64,000 nt of DNA. Source: Plasmodiophora brassicae (lineage: Eukaryota > Endomyxa > Phytomyxea > Plasmodiophorida > Plasmodiophoridae). The notes below the pieces were generated by a model that was given only the letters and a program-made list of their open reading frames with translations, made no database searches and had not been told where the DNA came from. Positions within the stretch are counted from its first letter, which is position 1; each line of letters starts with the position of its first letter. Where the stretch lies: the NCBI GenBank assembly GCA_039704465.1, contig JASFAU010000013.1:1104469-1168468 (forward strand). Direction: 5' to 3'. The translations under genes were made by a program, and so were the position numbers. Of the stretch, positions 44,926-59,900 are shown one piece after another.

Positions 44926-47900
44926 CGTCCGCTGAGAACTGCTGTGCATCTGCGTGCTGTTCGCCGTCGGTAAATTCCATATTGCTCTGAAACCAGGAGC
45001 ATCGGACAGCATTTCCAACGCCCTTTCAGTACGTGTGCCGGTTGCCTGTCGATTCGAGACGCGGCTGTTGACAGTTGGTCGGCGGCGGTGACGGCGTCCG
45101 CTGAGAACTGCTGTGCATCTGCGTGCTGTTCGCCTTCGGTAAATTCCATATTGCTCTGAAACCAGGAGCATCGGACAGCATTTCCAACGCCCTTTCAGTA
45201 CGTGTGCCGCTTGCCTGTCGATTCGAGACGCGGCTGTTGACAGTTGGTCGGCGGCGGTGACGGCGTCCGCTGAGAACGCTGTGCATCTGCGTGCTGTTCG
45301 CCTTCGGGAAATTCCATATTGCTCTGAAACCAGGAGCATCGGACAGCATTTCCAACGCCCTTTCAGTACGTGTGCCGGTTGCCTGTCGATTCGAGACGCG
45401 GCTGTTGACAGTTGGTCGGCGGCGGTGACGGCGTCCGCTGAGAACTGCTGTGCATCTGCGTGCTGTTCGCCGTCGGGAAATTCCATATTGCTCTGAAACC
45501 AGGAGCATCGGACAGCATTTCCAACGCCCTTTCAGTACGTGTGCCGGTTGCCTGTCGATTCGAGACGCGGCTGTTGACAGTTGGTCGGCGGCGGTGACGG
45601 CGTCCGCTGAGAACTGCTGTGCATCTGCGTGCTGTTCGCCTTCGGGAAATTCCATATTGCTCTGAAACCAGGAGCATCGGACAGCATTTCCAACGCCCTT
45701 TCAGTACGTGTGCCGGTTGCCTGTCGATTCGAGACGCGGCTGTTGACAGTTGGTCGGCGGCGGTGACGGCGTCCGCTGAGAACTGCTGTGCATCTGCGTG
45801 CTGTTCGCCGTCGGGAAATTCCATATTGCTCTGAAACCAGGAGCATCGGACAGCATTTCCAACGCCCTTTCAGTACGTGTGCCGGTTGCCTGTCGATTCG
45901 AGACGCGGCTGTTGACAGTTGGTCGGCGGCGGTGACGGCGTCCGCTGAGAACTGCTGTGCATCTGCGTGCTGTTCGCCTTCGGGAAATTCCATATTGCTC
46001 TGAAACCAGGAGCATCGGACAGCATTTCCAACGCCCTTTCAGTACGTGTGCCGGTTGCCTGTCGATTCGAGACGCGGCTGTTGACAGTTGGTCGGCGGCG
46101 GTGACGGCGTCCGCTGAGAACTGCTGTGCATCTGCGTGCTGTTCGCCGTCGGTAAATTCCATATTGCTCTGAAACCAGGAGCATCGGACAGCATTTCCAA
46201 CGCCCTTTCAGTACGTGTGCCGGTTGCCTGTCGATTCGAGACGCGGCTGTTGACAGTTGGTCGGCGGCGGTGACGGCGTCCGCTGAGAACTGCTGTGCAT
46301 CTGCGTGCTGTTCGCCGTCGGGAAATTCCATATTGCTCTGAAACCAGGAGCATCGGACAGCATTTCAAACGCCCTTTCAGTACGTGTGCCGGTTGCCTGT
46401 CGATTCGAGACGCGGCTGTTGACAGTTGGTCGGCGGCGGTGACGGCGTCCGCTGAGAACTGCTGTGCATCTGCGTGCTGTTCGCCGTCGGGAAATTCCAT
46501 ATTGCTCTGAAACAAGGAGCATCGGACAGCATTTCCAACGCCCTTTCAGTACGTGTGCCGGTTGCCTGTCGATTCGAAACGCGGCTGTTGACAGTTGGTC
46601 GGCGGCGGTGACGGCGTCCGCTGAGAACTGCTGTGCATCTGCGTGCTGTTCGCCTTCGGTAAATTCCATATTGCTCTGAAACCAGGAACATCGGACAGCA
46701 TTTCCAACGCCCTTTCAGTACGTGTGCCGGTTGCCTGTCGATTCGAGACGCGGCTGTTGACAGTTGGTCGGCGGCGGTGACGGCGTCCGCTGAGAACTGC
46801 TGTGCATCTGCGTGCTGTTCGCCTTCGGTAAATTCCATATTGCTCTGAAACCAGGTGCATCGGACAGCATTTCCAACGCCCTTTCAGTACGTGTGCCGGT
46901 TGCCTGTCGATTCGAGACGCGGCTGTTGACAGTTGGTCGGCGGCGGTGACGGCGTCCGCTGAGAACTGCTGTGCATCTGCGTGCTGTTCGCCGTCGGTAA
47001 ATTCCATATTGCTCTGAAACCAGGAGCATCGGACAGCATTTCCAACGCCCTTTCAGTACGTGTGCCGGTTGCCTGTCGATTCGAGACGCGGCTGTTGACA
47101 GTTGGTCGGCGGCGGTGACGGCGTCCGCTGAGAACTGCTGTGCATCTGCGTGCTGTTCGCCGTCGGTAAATTCCATATTGCTCTGAAACCAGGAGCATCG
47201 GACAGCATTTCCAACGCCCTTTCAGTACGTGTGCCGGTTGCCTGTCGATTCGAGACGCGGCTGTTGACAGTTGGTCGGCGGCGGTGACGGCGTCCGCTGA
47301 GAACTGCTGTGCATCTGCGTGCTGTTCGCCGTCGGTAAATTCCATATTGCTCTGAAACCAGGAGCATCGGACAGCATTTCCAACGCCCTTTCAGTACGTG
47401 TGCCGGTTGCCTGTCGATTCGAGACGCGGCTGTTGACAGTTGGTCGGCGGCGGTGACGGCGTCCGCTGAGAACTGCTGTGCATCTGCGTGCTGTTCGCCG
47501 TCGGGAAATTCCATATTGCTCTGAAACCAGGAGCATCGGACAGCATTTCAAACGCCCTTTCAGTACGTGTGCCGGTTGCCTGTCGATTCGAGACGCGGCT
47601 GTTGACAGTTGGTCGGCGGCGGTGACGGCGTCCGCTGAGAACTGCTGTGCATCTGCGTGCTGTTCGCCGTCGGGAAATTCCATATTGCTCTGAAACAAGG
47701 AGCATCGGACAGCATTTCCAACGCCCTTTCAGTACGTGTGCCGGTTGCCTGTCGATTCGAAACGCGGCTGTTGACAGTTGGTCGGCGGCGGTGACGGCGT
47801 CCGCTGAGAACTGCTGTGCATCTGCGTGCTGTTCGCCTTCGGTAAATTCCATATTGCTCTGAAACCAGGAACATCGGACAGCATTTCCAACGCCCTTTCA

Positions 47901-50900
47901 GTACGTGTGCCGGTTGCCTGTCGATTCGAGACGCGGCTGTTGACAGTTGGTCGGCGGCGGTGACGGCGTCCGCTGAGAACTGCTGTGCATCTGCGTGCTG
48001 TTCGCCTTCGGTAAATTCCATATTGCTCTGAAACCAGGTGCATCGGACAGCATTTCCAACGCCCTTTCAGTACGTGTGCCGGTTGCCTGTCGATTCGAGA
48101 CGCGGCTGTTGACAGTTGGTCGGCGGCGGTGACGGCGTCCGCTGAGAACTGCTGTGCATCTGCGTGCTGTTCGCCGTCGGTAAATTCCATATTGCTCTGA
48201 AACCAGGAGCATCGGACAGCATTTCCAACGCCCTTTCAGTACGTGTGCCGGTTGCCTGTCGATTCGAGACGCGGCTGTTGTTGACAGTTGGTCGGCGGCG
48301 GTGACGGCGTCCGCTGAGAACTGCTGTGCATCTGCGTGCTGTTCGCCGTCGGTAAATTCCATATTGCTCTGAAACCAGGAGCATCGGACAGCATTTCCAA
48401 CGCCCTTTCAGTACGTGTGCCGGTTGCCTGTCGATTCGAGACGCGGCTGTTGACAGTTGGTCGGCGGCGGTGACGGCGTCCGCTGAGAACTGCTGTGCAT
48501 CTGCGTGCTGTTCGCCGTCGGGAAATTCCATATTGCTCTGAAACCAGGAGCATCGGACAGCATTTCAAACGCCCTTTCAGTACGTGTGCCGGTTGCCTGT
48601 CGATTCGAGACGCGGCTGTTGACAGTTGGTCGGCGGCGGTGACGGCGTCCGCTGAGAACTGCTGTGCATCTGCGTGCTGTTCGCCGTCGGGAAATTCCAT
48701 ATTGCTCTGAAACAAGGAGCATCGGACAGCATTTCCAACGCCCTTTCAGTACGTGTGCCGGTTGCCTGTCGATTCGAAACGCGGCTGTTGACAGTTGGTC
48801 GGCGGCGGTGACGGCGTCCGCTGAGAACTGCTGTGCATCTGCGTGCTGTTCGCCTTCGGTAAATTCCATATTGCTCTGAAACCAGGAACATCGGACAGCA
48901 TTTCCAACGCCCTTTCAGTACGTGTGCCGGTTGCCTGTCGATTCGAGACGCGGCTGTTGACAGTTGGTCGGCGGCGGTGACGGCGTCCGCTGAGAACTGC
49001 TGTGCATCTGCGTGCTGTTCGCCTTCGGTAAATTCCATATTGCTCTGAAACCAGGAACATCGGACAGCATTTCCAACGCCCTTTCAGTACGTGTGCCGGT
49101 TGCCTGTCGATTCGAGACGCGGCTGTTGACAGTTGGTCGGCGGCGGTGACGGCGTCCGCTGAGAACTGCTGTGCATCTGCGTGCTGTTCGCCTTCGGGAA
49201 ATTCCATATTGCTCTGAAACCAGGTGCATCGGACAGCATTTCCAACGCCCTTTCAGTACGTGTGCCGGTTGCCTGTCGATTCGAGACGCGGCTGTTGACA
49301 GTTGGTCGGCGGCGGTGACGGCGTCCGCTGAGAACTGCTGTGCATCTGCGTGCTGTTCGCCTTCGGGAAATTCCATATTGCTCTGAAACCAGGAGCATCG
49401 GACAGCATTTCCAACGCCCTTTCAGTACGTGTGCCGGTTGCCTGTCGATTCGAGACGCGGCTGTTGACAGTTGGTCGGCGGCGGTGACGGCGTCCGCTGA
49501 GAACTGCTGTGCATCTGCGTGCTGTTCGCCGTCGGGAAATTCCATATTGCTCTGAAACCAGGAGCATCGGACAGCATTTCCAACGCCCTTTCAGTACGTG
49601 TGCCGGTTGCCTGTCGATTCGAGACGCGGCTGTTGACAGTTGGTCGGCGGCGGTGACGGCGTCCGGTGAGAACTGCTGTGCATCTGCGTGCTGTTCGCCT
49701 TCGGTAAATTCCATATTGCTCTGAAACCAGGAACATCGGACAGCATTTCCAACGCCCTTTCAGTACGTGTGCCGGTTGCCTGTCGATTCGAGACGCGGCT
49801 GTTGACAGTTGGTCGGCGGCGGTGACGGCGTCCGCTGAGAACTGCTGTGCATCTGCGTGCTGTTCGCCTTCGGTAAATTCCATATTGCTCTGAAACCAGG
49901 AACATCGGACAGCATTTCCAACGCCCTTTCAGTACGTGTGCCGGTTGCCTGTCGATTCGAGACGCGGCTGTTGACAGTTGGTCGGCGGCGGTGACGGCGT
50001 CCGCTGAGAACTGCTGTGCATCTGCGTGCTGTTCGCCTTCGGTAAATTCCATATTGCTCTGAAACCAGGAACATCGGACAGCATTTCCAACGCCCTTTCA
50101 GTACGTGTGCCGGTTGCCTGTCGATTCGAGACGCGGCTGTTGACAGTTGGTCGGCGGCGGTGACGGCGTCCGCTGAGAACTGCTGTGCATCTGCGTGCTG
50201 TTCGCCTTCGGGAAATTCCATATTGCTCTGAAACCAGGTGCACCTGATAGCATTTCTCCTGTCCTTTCAGTACGTGTGCCTTGCCTGTCGATTCGAGACG
50301 CGGCTGTTGACAGTTGGTCGGCGGCGGTGACGGCGTCCGCTGAGAACTGCTGTGCATCTGCGTGCTGTTCGCCTTCGGGAAATTCCATATTGCTCTGAAA
50401 CCAGGAGCATCGGACAGCATTTCCAACGCCCTTTCAGTACGTGTGCCGGTTGCCTGTCGATTCGAGACGCGGCTGTTGACAGTTGGTCGGCGGCGGTGAC
50501 GGCGTCCGCTGAGAACTGCTGTGCATCTGCGTGCTGTTCGCCGTCGGGAAATTCCATATTGCTCTGAAACCAGGAGCATCGGACAGCATTTCCAACGCCC
50601 TTTCAGTACGTGTGCCGGTTGCCTGTCGATTCGAGACGCGGCTGTTGACAGTTGGTCGGCGGCGGTGACGGCGTCCGCTGAGAACTGCTGTGCATCTGCG
50701 TGCTGTTCGCCTTCGGGAAATTCCATATTGCTCTGAAACCAGGAGCATCGGACAGCATTTCCAACGCCCTTTCAGTACGTGTGCCGGTTGCCTGTCGATT
50801 CGAGACGCGGCTGTTGACAGTTGGTCGGCGGCGGTGACGGCGTCCGCTGAGAACTGCTGTGCATCTGCGTGCTGTTCGCCTTCGGGAAATTCCATATTGC

Positions 50901-53900
50901 TCTGAAACCAGGAGCATCGGACAGCATTTCCAACGCCCTTTCAGTACGTGTGCCGGTTGCCTGTCGATTCGAGACGCGGCTGTTGACAGTTGGTCGGCGG
51001 CGGTGACGGCGTCCGCTGAGAACTGCTGTGCATCTGCGTGCTGTTCGCCTTCGGGAAATTCCATATTGCTCTGAAACCAGGAGCATCGGACAGCATTTCC
51101 AACGCCCTTTCAGTACGTGTGCCGGTTGCCTGTCGATTCGAGACGCGGCTGTTGACAGTTGGTCGGCGGCGGTGACGGCGTCCGCTGAGAACTGCTGTGC
51201 ATCTGCGTGCTGTTCGCCGTCGGGAAATTCCATATTGCTCTGAAACCAGGAGCATCGGACAGCATTTCCAACGCCCTTTCAGTACGTGTGCCGGTTGCCT
51301 GTCGATTCGAGACGCGGCTGTTGACAGTTGGTCGGCGGCGGTGACGGCGTCCGCTGAGAACTGCTGTGCATCTGCGTGCTGTTCGCCTTCGGGAAATTCC
51401 ATATTGCTCTGAAACCAGGAGCATCGGACAGCATTTCCAACGCCCTTTCAGTACGTGTGCCGGTTGCCTGTCGATTCGAGACGCGGCTGTTGACAGTTGG
51501 TCGGCGGCGGTGACGGCGTCCGCTGAGAACTGCTGTGCATCTGCGTGCTGTTCGCCGTCGGTAAATTCCATATTGCTCTGAAACCAGGAGCATCGGACAG
51601 CATTTCCAACGCCCTTTCAGTACGTGTGCCGGTTGCCTGTCGATTCGAGACGCGGCTGTTGACAGTTGGTCGGCGGCGGTGACGGCGTCCGCTGAGAACT
51701 GCTGTGCATCTGCGTGCTGTTCGCCTTCGGTAAATTCCATATTGCTCTGAAACCAGGAGCATCGGACAGCATTTCCAACGCCCTTTCAGTACGTGTGCCG
51801 GTTGCCTGTCGATTCGAGACGCGGCTGTTGACAGTTGGTCGGCGGCGGTGACGGCGTCCGCTGAGAACTGCTGTGCATCTGCGTGCTGTTCGCCTTCGGG
51901 AAATTCCATATTGCTCTGAAACCAGGAGCATCGGACAGCATTTCCAACGCCCTTTCAGTACGTGTGCCGGTTGCCTGTCGATTCGAGACGCGGCTGTTGA
52001 CAGTTGGTCGGCGGCGGTGACGGCGTCCGCTGAGAACTGCTGTGCATCTGCGTGCTGTTCGCCGTCGGGAAATTCCATATTGCTCTGAAACCAGGAGCAT
52101 CGGACAGCATTTCCAACGCCCTTTCAGTACGTGTGCCGGTTGCCTGTCGATTCGAGACGCGGCTGTTGACAGTTGGTCGGCGGCGGTGACGGCGTCCGCT
52201 GAGAACTGCTGTGCATCTGCGTGCTGTTCGCCGTCGGTAAATTCCATATTGCTCTGAAACCAGGAGCATCGGACAGCATTTCCAACGCCCTTTCAGTACG
52301 TGTGCCGGTTGCCTGTCGATTCGAGACGCGGCTGTTGACAGTTGGTCGGCGGCGGTGACGGCGTCCGCTGAGAACTGCTGTGCATCTGCGTGCTGTTCGC
52401 CTTCGGGAAATTCCATATTGCTCTGAAACCAGGAGCATCGGACAGCATTTCCAACGCCCTTTCAGTACGTGTGCCGGTTGCCTGTCGATTCGAGACGCGG
52501 CTGTTGACAGTTGGTCGGCGGCGGTGACGGCGTCCGCTGAGAACTGCTGTGCATCTGCGTGCTGTTCGCCTTCGGGAAATTCCATATTGCTCTGAAACCA
52601 GGAGCATCGGACAGCATTTCCAACGCCCTTTCAGTACGTGTGCCGGTTGCCTGTCGATTCGAGACGCGGCTGTTGACAGTTGGTCGGCGGCGGTGACGGC
52701 GTCCGCTGAGAACTGCTGTGCATCTGCGTGCTGTTCGCCGTCGGTAAATTCCATATTGCTCTGAAACCAGGAGCATCGGACAGCATTTCAAACGCCCTTT
52801 CAGTACGTGTGCCGGTTGCCTGTCGATTCGAGACGCGGCTGTTGACAGTTGGTCGGCGGCGGTGACGGCGTCCGCTGAGAACTGCTGTGCATCTGCGTGC
52901 TGTTCGCCGTCGGGAAATTCCATATTGCTCTGAAACCAGGAGCATCGGACAGCATTTCAAACGCCCTTTCAGTACGTGTGCCGGTTGCCTGTCGATTCGA
53001 GACGCGGCTGTTGACAGTTGGTCGGCGGCGGTGACGGCGTCCGCTGAGAACTGCTGTGCATCTGCGTGCTGTTCGCCGTCGGGAAATTCCATATTGCTCT
53101 GAAACAAGGAGCATCGGACAGCATTTCCAACGCCCTTTCAGTACGTGTGCCGGTTGCCTGTCGATTCGAAACGCGGCTGTTGACAGTTGGTCGGCGGCGG
53201 TGACGGCGTCCGCTGAGAACTGCTGTGCATCTGCGTGCTGTTCGCCTTCGGTAAATTCCATATTGCTCTGAAACCAGGAACATCGGACAGCATTTCCAAC
53301 GCCCTTTCAGTACGTGTGCCGGTTGCCTGTCGATTCGAGACGCGGCTGTTGACAGTTGGTCGGCGGCGGTGACGGCGTCCGCTGAGAACTGCTGTGCATC
53401 TGCGTGCTGTTCGCCTTCGGGAAATTCCATATTGCTCTGAAACCAGGAGCATCGGACAGCATTTCCAACGCCCTTTCAGTACGTGTGCCGGTTGCCTGTC
53501 GATTCGAGACGCGGCTGTTGACAGTTGGTCGGCGGCGGTGACGGCGTCCGCTGAGAACTGCTGTGCATCTGCGTGCTGTTCGCCTTCGGGAAATTCCATA
53601 TTGCTCTGAAACCAGGAGCATCGGACAGCATTTCCAACGCCCTTTCAGTACGTGTGCCGGTTGCCTGTCGATTCGAGACGCGGCTGTTGACAGTTGGTCG
53701 GCGGCGGTGACGGCGTCCGCTGAGAACTGCTGTGCATCTGCGTGCTGTTCGCCGTCGGTAAATTCCATATTGCTCTGAAACCAGGAGCATCGGACAGCAT
53801 TTCCAACGCCCTTTCAGTACGTGTGCCGGTTGCCTGTCGATTCGAGACGCGGCTGTTGACAGTTGGTCGGCGGCGGTGACGGCGTCCGCTGAGAACTGCT

Positions 53901-56900
53901 GTGCATCTGCGTGCTGTTCGCCGTCGGGAAATTCCATATTGCTCTGAAACCAGGAGCATCGGACAGCATTTCAAACGCCCTTTCAGTACGTGTGCCGGTT
54001 GCCTGTCGATTCGAGACGCGGCTGTTGACAGTTGGTCGGCGGCGGTGACGGCGTCCGCTGAGAACTGCTGTGCATCTGCGTGCTGTTCGCCGTCGGGAAA
54101 TTCCATATTGCTCTGAAACAAGGAGCATCGGACAGCATTTCCAACGCCCTTTCAGTACGTGTGCCGGTTGCCTGTCGATTCGAAACGCGGCTGTTGACAG
54201 TTGGTCGGCGGCGGTGACGGCGTCCGCTGAGAACTGCTGTGCATCTGCGTGCTGTTCGCCTTCGGTAAATTCATATTGCTCTGAAACCAGGAACATCGGA
54301 CAGCATTTCCAACGCCCTTTCAGTACGTGTGCCGGTTGCCTGTCGATTCGAGACGCGGCTGTTGACAGTTGGTCGGCGGCGGTGACGGCGTCCGCTGAGA
54401 ACTGCTGTGCATCTGCGTGCTGTTCGCCTTCGGGAAATTCCATATTGCTCTGAAACCAGGAGCATCGGACAGCATTTCCAACGCCCTTTCAGTACGTGTG
54501 CCGGTTGCCTGTCGATTCGAGACGCGGCTGTTGACAGTTGGTCGGCGGCGGTGACGGCGTCCGCTGAGAACTGCTGTGCATCTGCGTGCTGTTCGCCGTC
54601 GGTAAATTCCATAGTGCTCTGAAACCAGGAGCATCGGACAGCATTTCAAACGCCCTTTCAGTACGTGTGCCGGTTGCCTGTCGATTCGAGACGCGGCTGT
54701 TGACAGTTGGTCGGCGGCGGTGACGGCGTCCGCTGAGAACTGCTGTGCATCTGCGTGCTGTTCGCCTTCGGTAAATTCCATATTGCTCTGAAACCAGGAG
54801 CATCGGACAGCATTTCCAACGCCCTTTCAGTACGTGTGCCGGTTGCCTGTCGATTCGAGACGCGGCTGTTGACAGTTGGTCGGCGGCGGTGACGGCGTCC
54901 GCTGAGAACTGCTGTGCATCTGCGTGCTGTTCGCCTTCGGGAAATTCCATATTGCTCTGAAACCAGGAGCATCGGACAGCATTTCCAACGCCCTTTCAGT
55001 ACGTGTGCCGGTTGCCTGTCGATTCGAGACGCGGCTGTTGACAGTTGGTCGGCGGCGGTGACGGCGTCCGCTGAGAACTGCTGTGCATCTGCGTGCTGTT
55101 CGCCGTCGGGAAATTCCATATTGCTCTGAAACCAGGAGCATCGGACAGCATTTCCAACGCCCTTTCAGTACGTGTGCCGGTTGCCTGTCGATTCGAGACG
55201 CGGCTGTTGACAGTTGGTCGGCGGCGGTGACGGCGTCCGCTGAGAACTGCTGTGCATCTGCGTGCTGTTCGCCGTCGGTAAATTCCATATTGCTCTGAAA
55301 CCAGGAGCATCGGACAGCATTTCCAACGCCCTTTCAGTACGTGTGCCGGTTGCCTGTCGATTCGAGACGCGGCTGTTGACAGTTGGTCGGCGGCGGTGAC
55401 GGCGTCCGCTGAGAACTGCTGTGCATCTGCGTGCTGTTCGCCTTCGGGAAATTCCATATTGCTCTGAAACCAGGAGCATCGGACAGCATTTCCAACGCCC
55501 TTTCAGTACGTGTGCCGGTTGCCTGTCGATTCGAGACGCGGCTGTTGACAGTTGGTCGGCGGCGGTGACGGCGTCCGCTGAGAACTGCTGTGCATCTGCG
55601 TGCTGTTCGCCGTCGGTAAATTCCATATTGCTCTGAAACCAGGAGCATCGGACAGCATTTCCAACGCCCTTTCAGTACGTGTGCCGGTTGCCTGTCGATT
55701 CGAGACGCGGCTGTTGACAGTTGGTCGGCGGCGGTGACGGCGTCCGCTGAGAACTGCTGTGCATCTGCGTGCTGTTCGCCGTCGGGAAATTCCATATTGC
55801 TCTGAAACCAGGAGCATCGGACAGCATTTCAAACGCCCTTTCAGTACGTGTGCCGGTTGCCTGTCGATTCGAGACGCGGCTGTTGACAGTTGGTCGGCGG
55901 CGGTGACGGCGTCCGCTGAGAACTGCTGTGCATCTGCGTGCTGTTCGCCGTCGGGAAATTCCATATTGCTCTGAAACAAGGAGCATCGGACAGCATTTCC
56001 AACGCCCTTTCAGTACGTGTGCCGGTTGCCTGTCGATTCGAAACGCGGCTGTTGACAGTTGGTCGGCGGCGGTGACGGCGTCCGCTGAGAACTGCTGTGC
56101 ATCTGCGTGCTGTTCGCCTTCGGTAAATTCCATATTGCTCTGAAACCAGGAACATCGGACAGCATTTCCAACGCCCTTTCAGTACGTGTGCCGGTTGCCT
56201 GTCGATTCGAGACGCGGCTGTTGACAGTTGGTCGGCGGCGGTGACGGCGTCCGCTGAGAACTGCTGTGCATCTGCGTGCTGTTCGCCTTCGGGAAATTCC
56301 ATATTGCTCTGAAACCAGGAGCATCGGACAGCATTTCCAACGCCCTTTCAGTACGTGTGCCGGTTGCCTGTCGATTCGAGACGCGGCTGTTGACAGTTGG
56401 TCGGCGGCGGTGACGGCGTCCGCTGAGAACTGCTGTGCATCTGCGTGCTGTTCGCCGTCGGTAAATTCCATATTGCTCTGAAACCAGGAGCATCGGACAG
56501 CATTTCCAACGCCCTTTCAGTACGTGTGCCGGTTGCCTGTCGATTCGAGACGCGGCTGTTGACAGTTGGTCGGCGGCGGTGACGGCGTCCGCTGAGAACT
56601 GCTGTGCATCTGCGTGCTGTTCGCCTTCGGGAAATTCCATATTGCTCTGAAACCAGGAGCATCGGACAGCATTTCCAACGCCCTTTCAGTACGTGTGCCG
56701 GTTGCCTGTCGATTCGAGACGCGGCTGTTGACAGTTGGTCGGCGGCGGTGACGGCGTCCGCTGAGAACTGCTGTGCATCTGCGTGCTGTTCGCCTTCGGG
56801 AAATTCCATATTGCTCTGAAACCAGGAGCATCGGACAGCATTTCCAACGCCCTTTCAGTACGTGTGCCGGTTGCCTGTCGATTCGAGACGCGGCTGTTGA

Positions 56901-59900
56901 CAGTTGGTCGGCGGCGGTGACGGCGTCCGCTGAGAACTGCTGTGCATCTGCGTGCTGTTCGCCGTCGGTAAATTCCATATTGCTCTGAAACCAGGAGCAT
57001 CGGACAGCATTTCCAACGCCCTTTCAGTACGTGTGCCGGTTGCCTGTCGATTCGAGACGCGGCTGTTGACAGTTGGTCGGCGGCGGTGACGGCGTCCGCT
57101 GAGAACTGCTGTGCATCTGCGTGCTGTTCGCCGTCGGGAAATTCCATATTGCTCTGAAACCAGGAGCATCGGACAGCATTTCAAACGCCCTTTCAGTACG
57201 TGTGCCGGTTGCCTGTCGATTCGAGACGCGGCTGTTGACAGTTGGTCGGCGGCGGTGACGGCGTCCGCTGAGAGAAACTGCTGTGCATCTGCGTGCTGTT
57301 CGCCGTCGGGAAATTCCATATTGCTCTGAAACAAGGAGCATCGGACAGCATTTCCAACGCCCTTTCAGTACGTGTGCCGGTTGCCTGTCGATTCGAAACG
57401 CGGCTGTTGACAGTTGGTCGGCGGCGGTGACGGCGTCCGCTGAGAACTGCTGTGCATCTGCGTGCTGTTCGCCTTCGGTAAATTCCATATTGCTCTGAAA
57501 CCAGGAACATCGGACAGCATTTCCAACGCCCTTTCAGTACGTGTGCCGGTTGCCTGTCGATTCGAGACGCGGCTGTTGACAGTTGGTCGGCGGCGGTGAC
57601 GGCGTCCGCTGAGAACTGCTGTGCATCTGCGTGCTGTTCGCCTTCGGGAAATTCCATATTGCTCTGAAACCAGGAGCATCGGACAGCATTTCCAACGCCC
57701 TTTCAGTACGTGTGCCGGTTGCCTGTCGATTCGAGACGCGGCTGTTGACAGTTGGTCGGCGGCGGTGACGGCGTCCGCTGAGAACTGCTGTGCATCTGCG
57801 TGCTGTTCGCCGTCGGTAAATTCCATATTGCTCTGAAACCAGGAGCATCGGACAGCATTTCCAACGCCCTTTCAGTACGTGTGCCGGTTGCCTGTCGATT
57901 CGAGACGCGGCTGTTGACAGTTGGTCGGCGGCGGTGACGGCGTCCGCTGAGAACTGCTGTGCATCTGCGTGCTGTTCGCCTTCGGTAAATTCCATATTGC
58001 TCTGAAACCAGGAGCATCGGACAGCATTTCCAACGCCCTTTCAGTACGTGTGCCGGTTGCCTGTCGATTCGAGACGCGGCTGTTGACAGTTGGTCGGCGG
58101 CGGTGACGGCGTCCGCTGAGAACTGCTGTGCATCTGCGTGCTGTTCGCCTTCGGGAAATTCCATATTGCTCTGAAACCAGGAGCATCGGACAGCATTTCC
58201 AACGCCCTTTCAGTACGTGTGCCGGTTGCCTGTCGATTCGAGACGCGGCTGTTGACAGTTGGTCGGCGGCGTGACGGCGTCCGCTGAGAACTGCTGTGCA
58301 TCTGCGTGCTGTTCGCCGTCGGGAAATTCCATATTGCTCTGAAACCAGGAGCATCGGACAGCATTTCCAACGCCCTTTCAGTACGTGTGCCGGTTGCCTG
58401 TCGATTCGAGACGCGGCTGTTGACAGTTGGTCGGCGGCGGTGACGGCGTCCGCTGAGAACTGCTGTGCATCTGCGTGCTGTTCGCCGTCGGTAAATTCCA
58501 TATTGCTCTGAAACCAGGAGCATCGGACAGCATTTCCAACGCCCTTTCAGTACGTGTGCCGGTTGCCTGTCGATTCGAGACGCGGCTGTTGACAGTTGGT
58601 CGGCGGCGGTGACGGCGTCCGCTGAGAACTGCTGTGCATCTGCGTGCTGTTCGCCTTCGGGAAATTCCATATTGCTCTGAAACCAGGAGCATCGGACAGC
58701 ATTTCCAACGCCCTTTCAGTACGTGTGCCGGTTGCCTGTCGATTCGAGACGCGGCTGTTGACAGTTGGTCGGCGGCGGTGACGGCGTCCGCTGAGAACTG
58801 CTGTGCATCTGCGTGCTGTTCGCCGTCGGTAAATTCCATATTGCTCTGAAACCAGGAGCATCGGACAGCATTTCCAACGCCCTTTCAGTACGTGTGCCGG
58901 TTGCCTGTCGATTCGAGACGCGGCTGTTGACAGTTGGTCGGCGGCGGTGACGGCGTCCGCTGAGAACTGCTGTGCATCTGCGTGCTGTTCGCCGTCGGGA
59001 AATTCCATATTGCTCTGAAACCAGGAGCATCGGACAGCATTTCAAACGCCCTTTCAGTACGTGTGCCGGTTGCCTGTCGATTCGAGACGCGGCTGTTGAC
59101 AGTTGGTCGGCGGCGGTGACGGCGTCCGCTGAGAACTGCTGTGCATCTGCGTGCTGTTCGCCGTCGGGAAATTCCATATTGCTCTGAAACAAGGAGCATC
59201 GGACAGCATTTCCAACGCCCTTTCAGTACGTGTGCCGGTTGCCTGTCGATTCGAAACGCGGCTGTTGACAGTTGGTCGGCGGCGGTGACGGCGTCCGCTG
59301 AGAACTGCTGTGCATCTGCGTGCTGTTCGCCTTCGGTAAATTCCATATTGCTCTGAAACCAGGAACATCGGACAGCATTTCCAACGCCCTTTCAGTACGT
59401 GTGCCGGTTGCCTGTCGATTCGAGACGCGGCTGTTGACAGTTGGTCGGCGGCGGTGACGGCGTCCGCTGAGAACTGCTGTGCATCTGCGTGCTGTTCGCC
59501 TTCGGTAAATTCCATATTGCTCTGAAACCAGGAACATCGGACAGCATTTCCAACGCCCTTTCAGTACGTGTGCCGGTTGCCTGTCGATTCGAGACGCGGC
59601 TGTTGACAGTTGGTCGGCGGCGGTGACGGCGTCCGCTGAGAACTGCTGTGCATCTGCGTGCTGTTCGCCTTCGGGAAATTCCATATTGCTCTGAAACCAG
59701 GTGCATCGGACAGCATTTCCAACGCCCTTTCAGTACGTGTGCCGGTTGCCTGTCGATTCGAGACGCGGCTGTTGACAGTTGGTCGGCGGCGGTGACGGCG
59801 TCCGCTGAGAACTGCTGTGCATCTGCGTGCTGTTCGCCTTCGGGAAATTCCATATTGCTCTGAAACCAGGAGCATCGGACAGCATTTCCAACGCCCTTTC

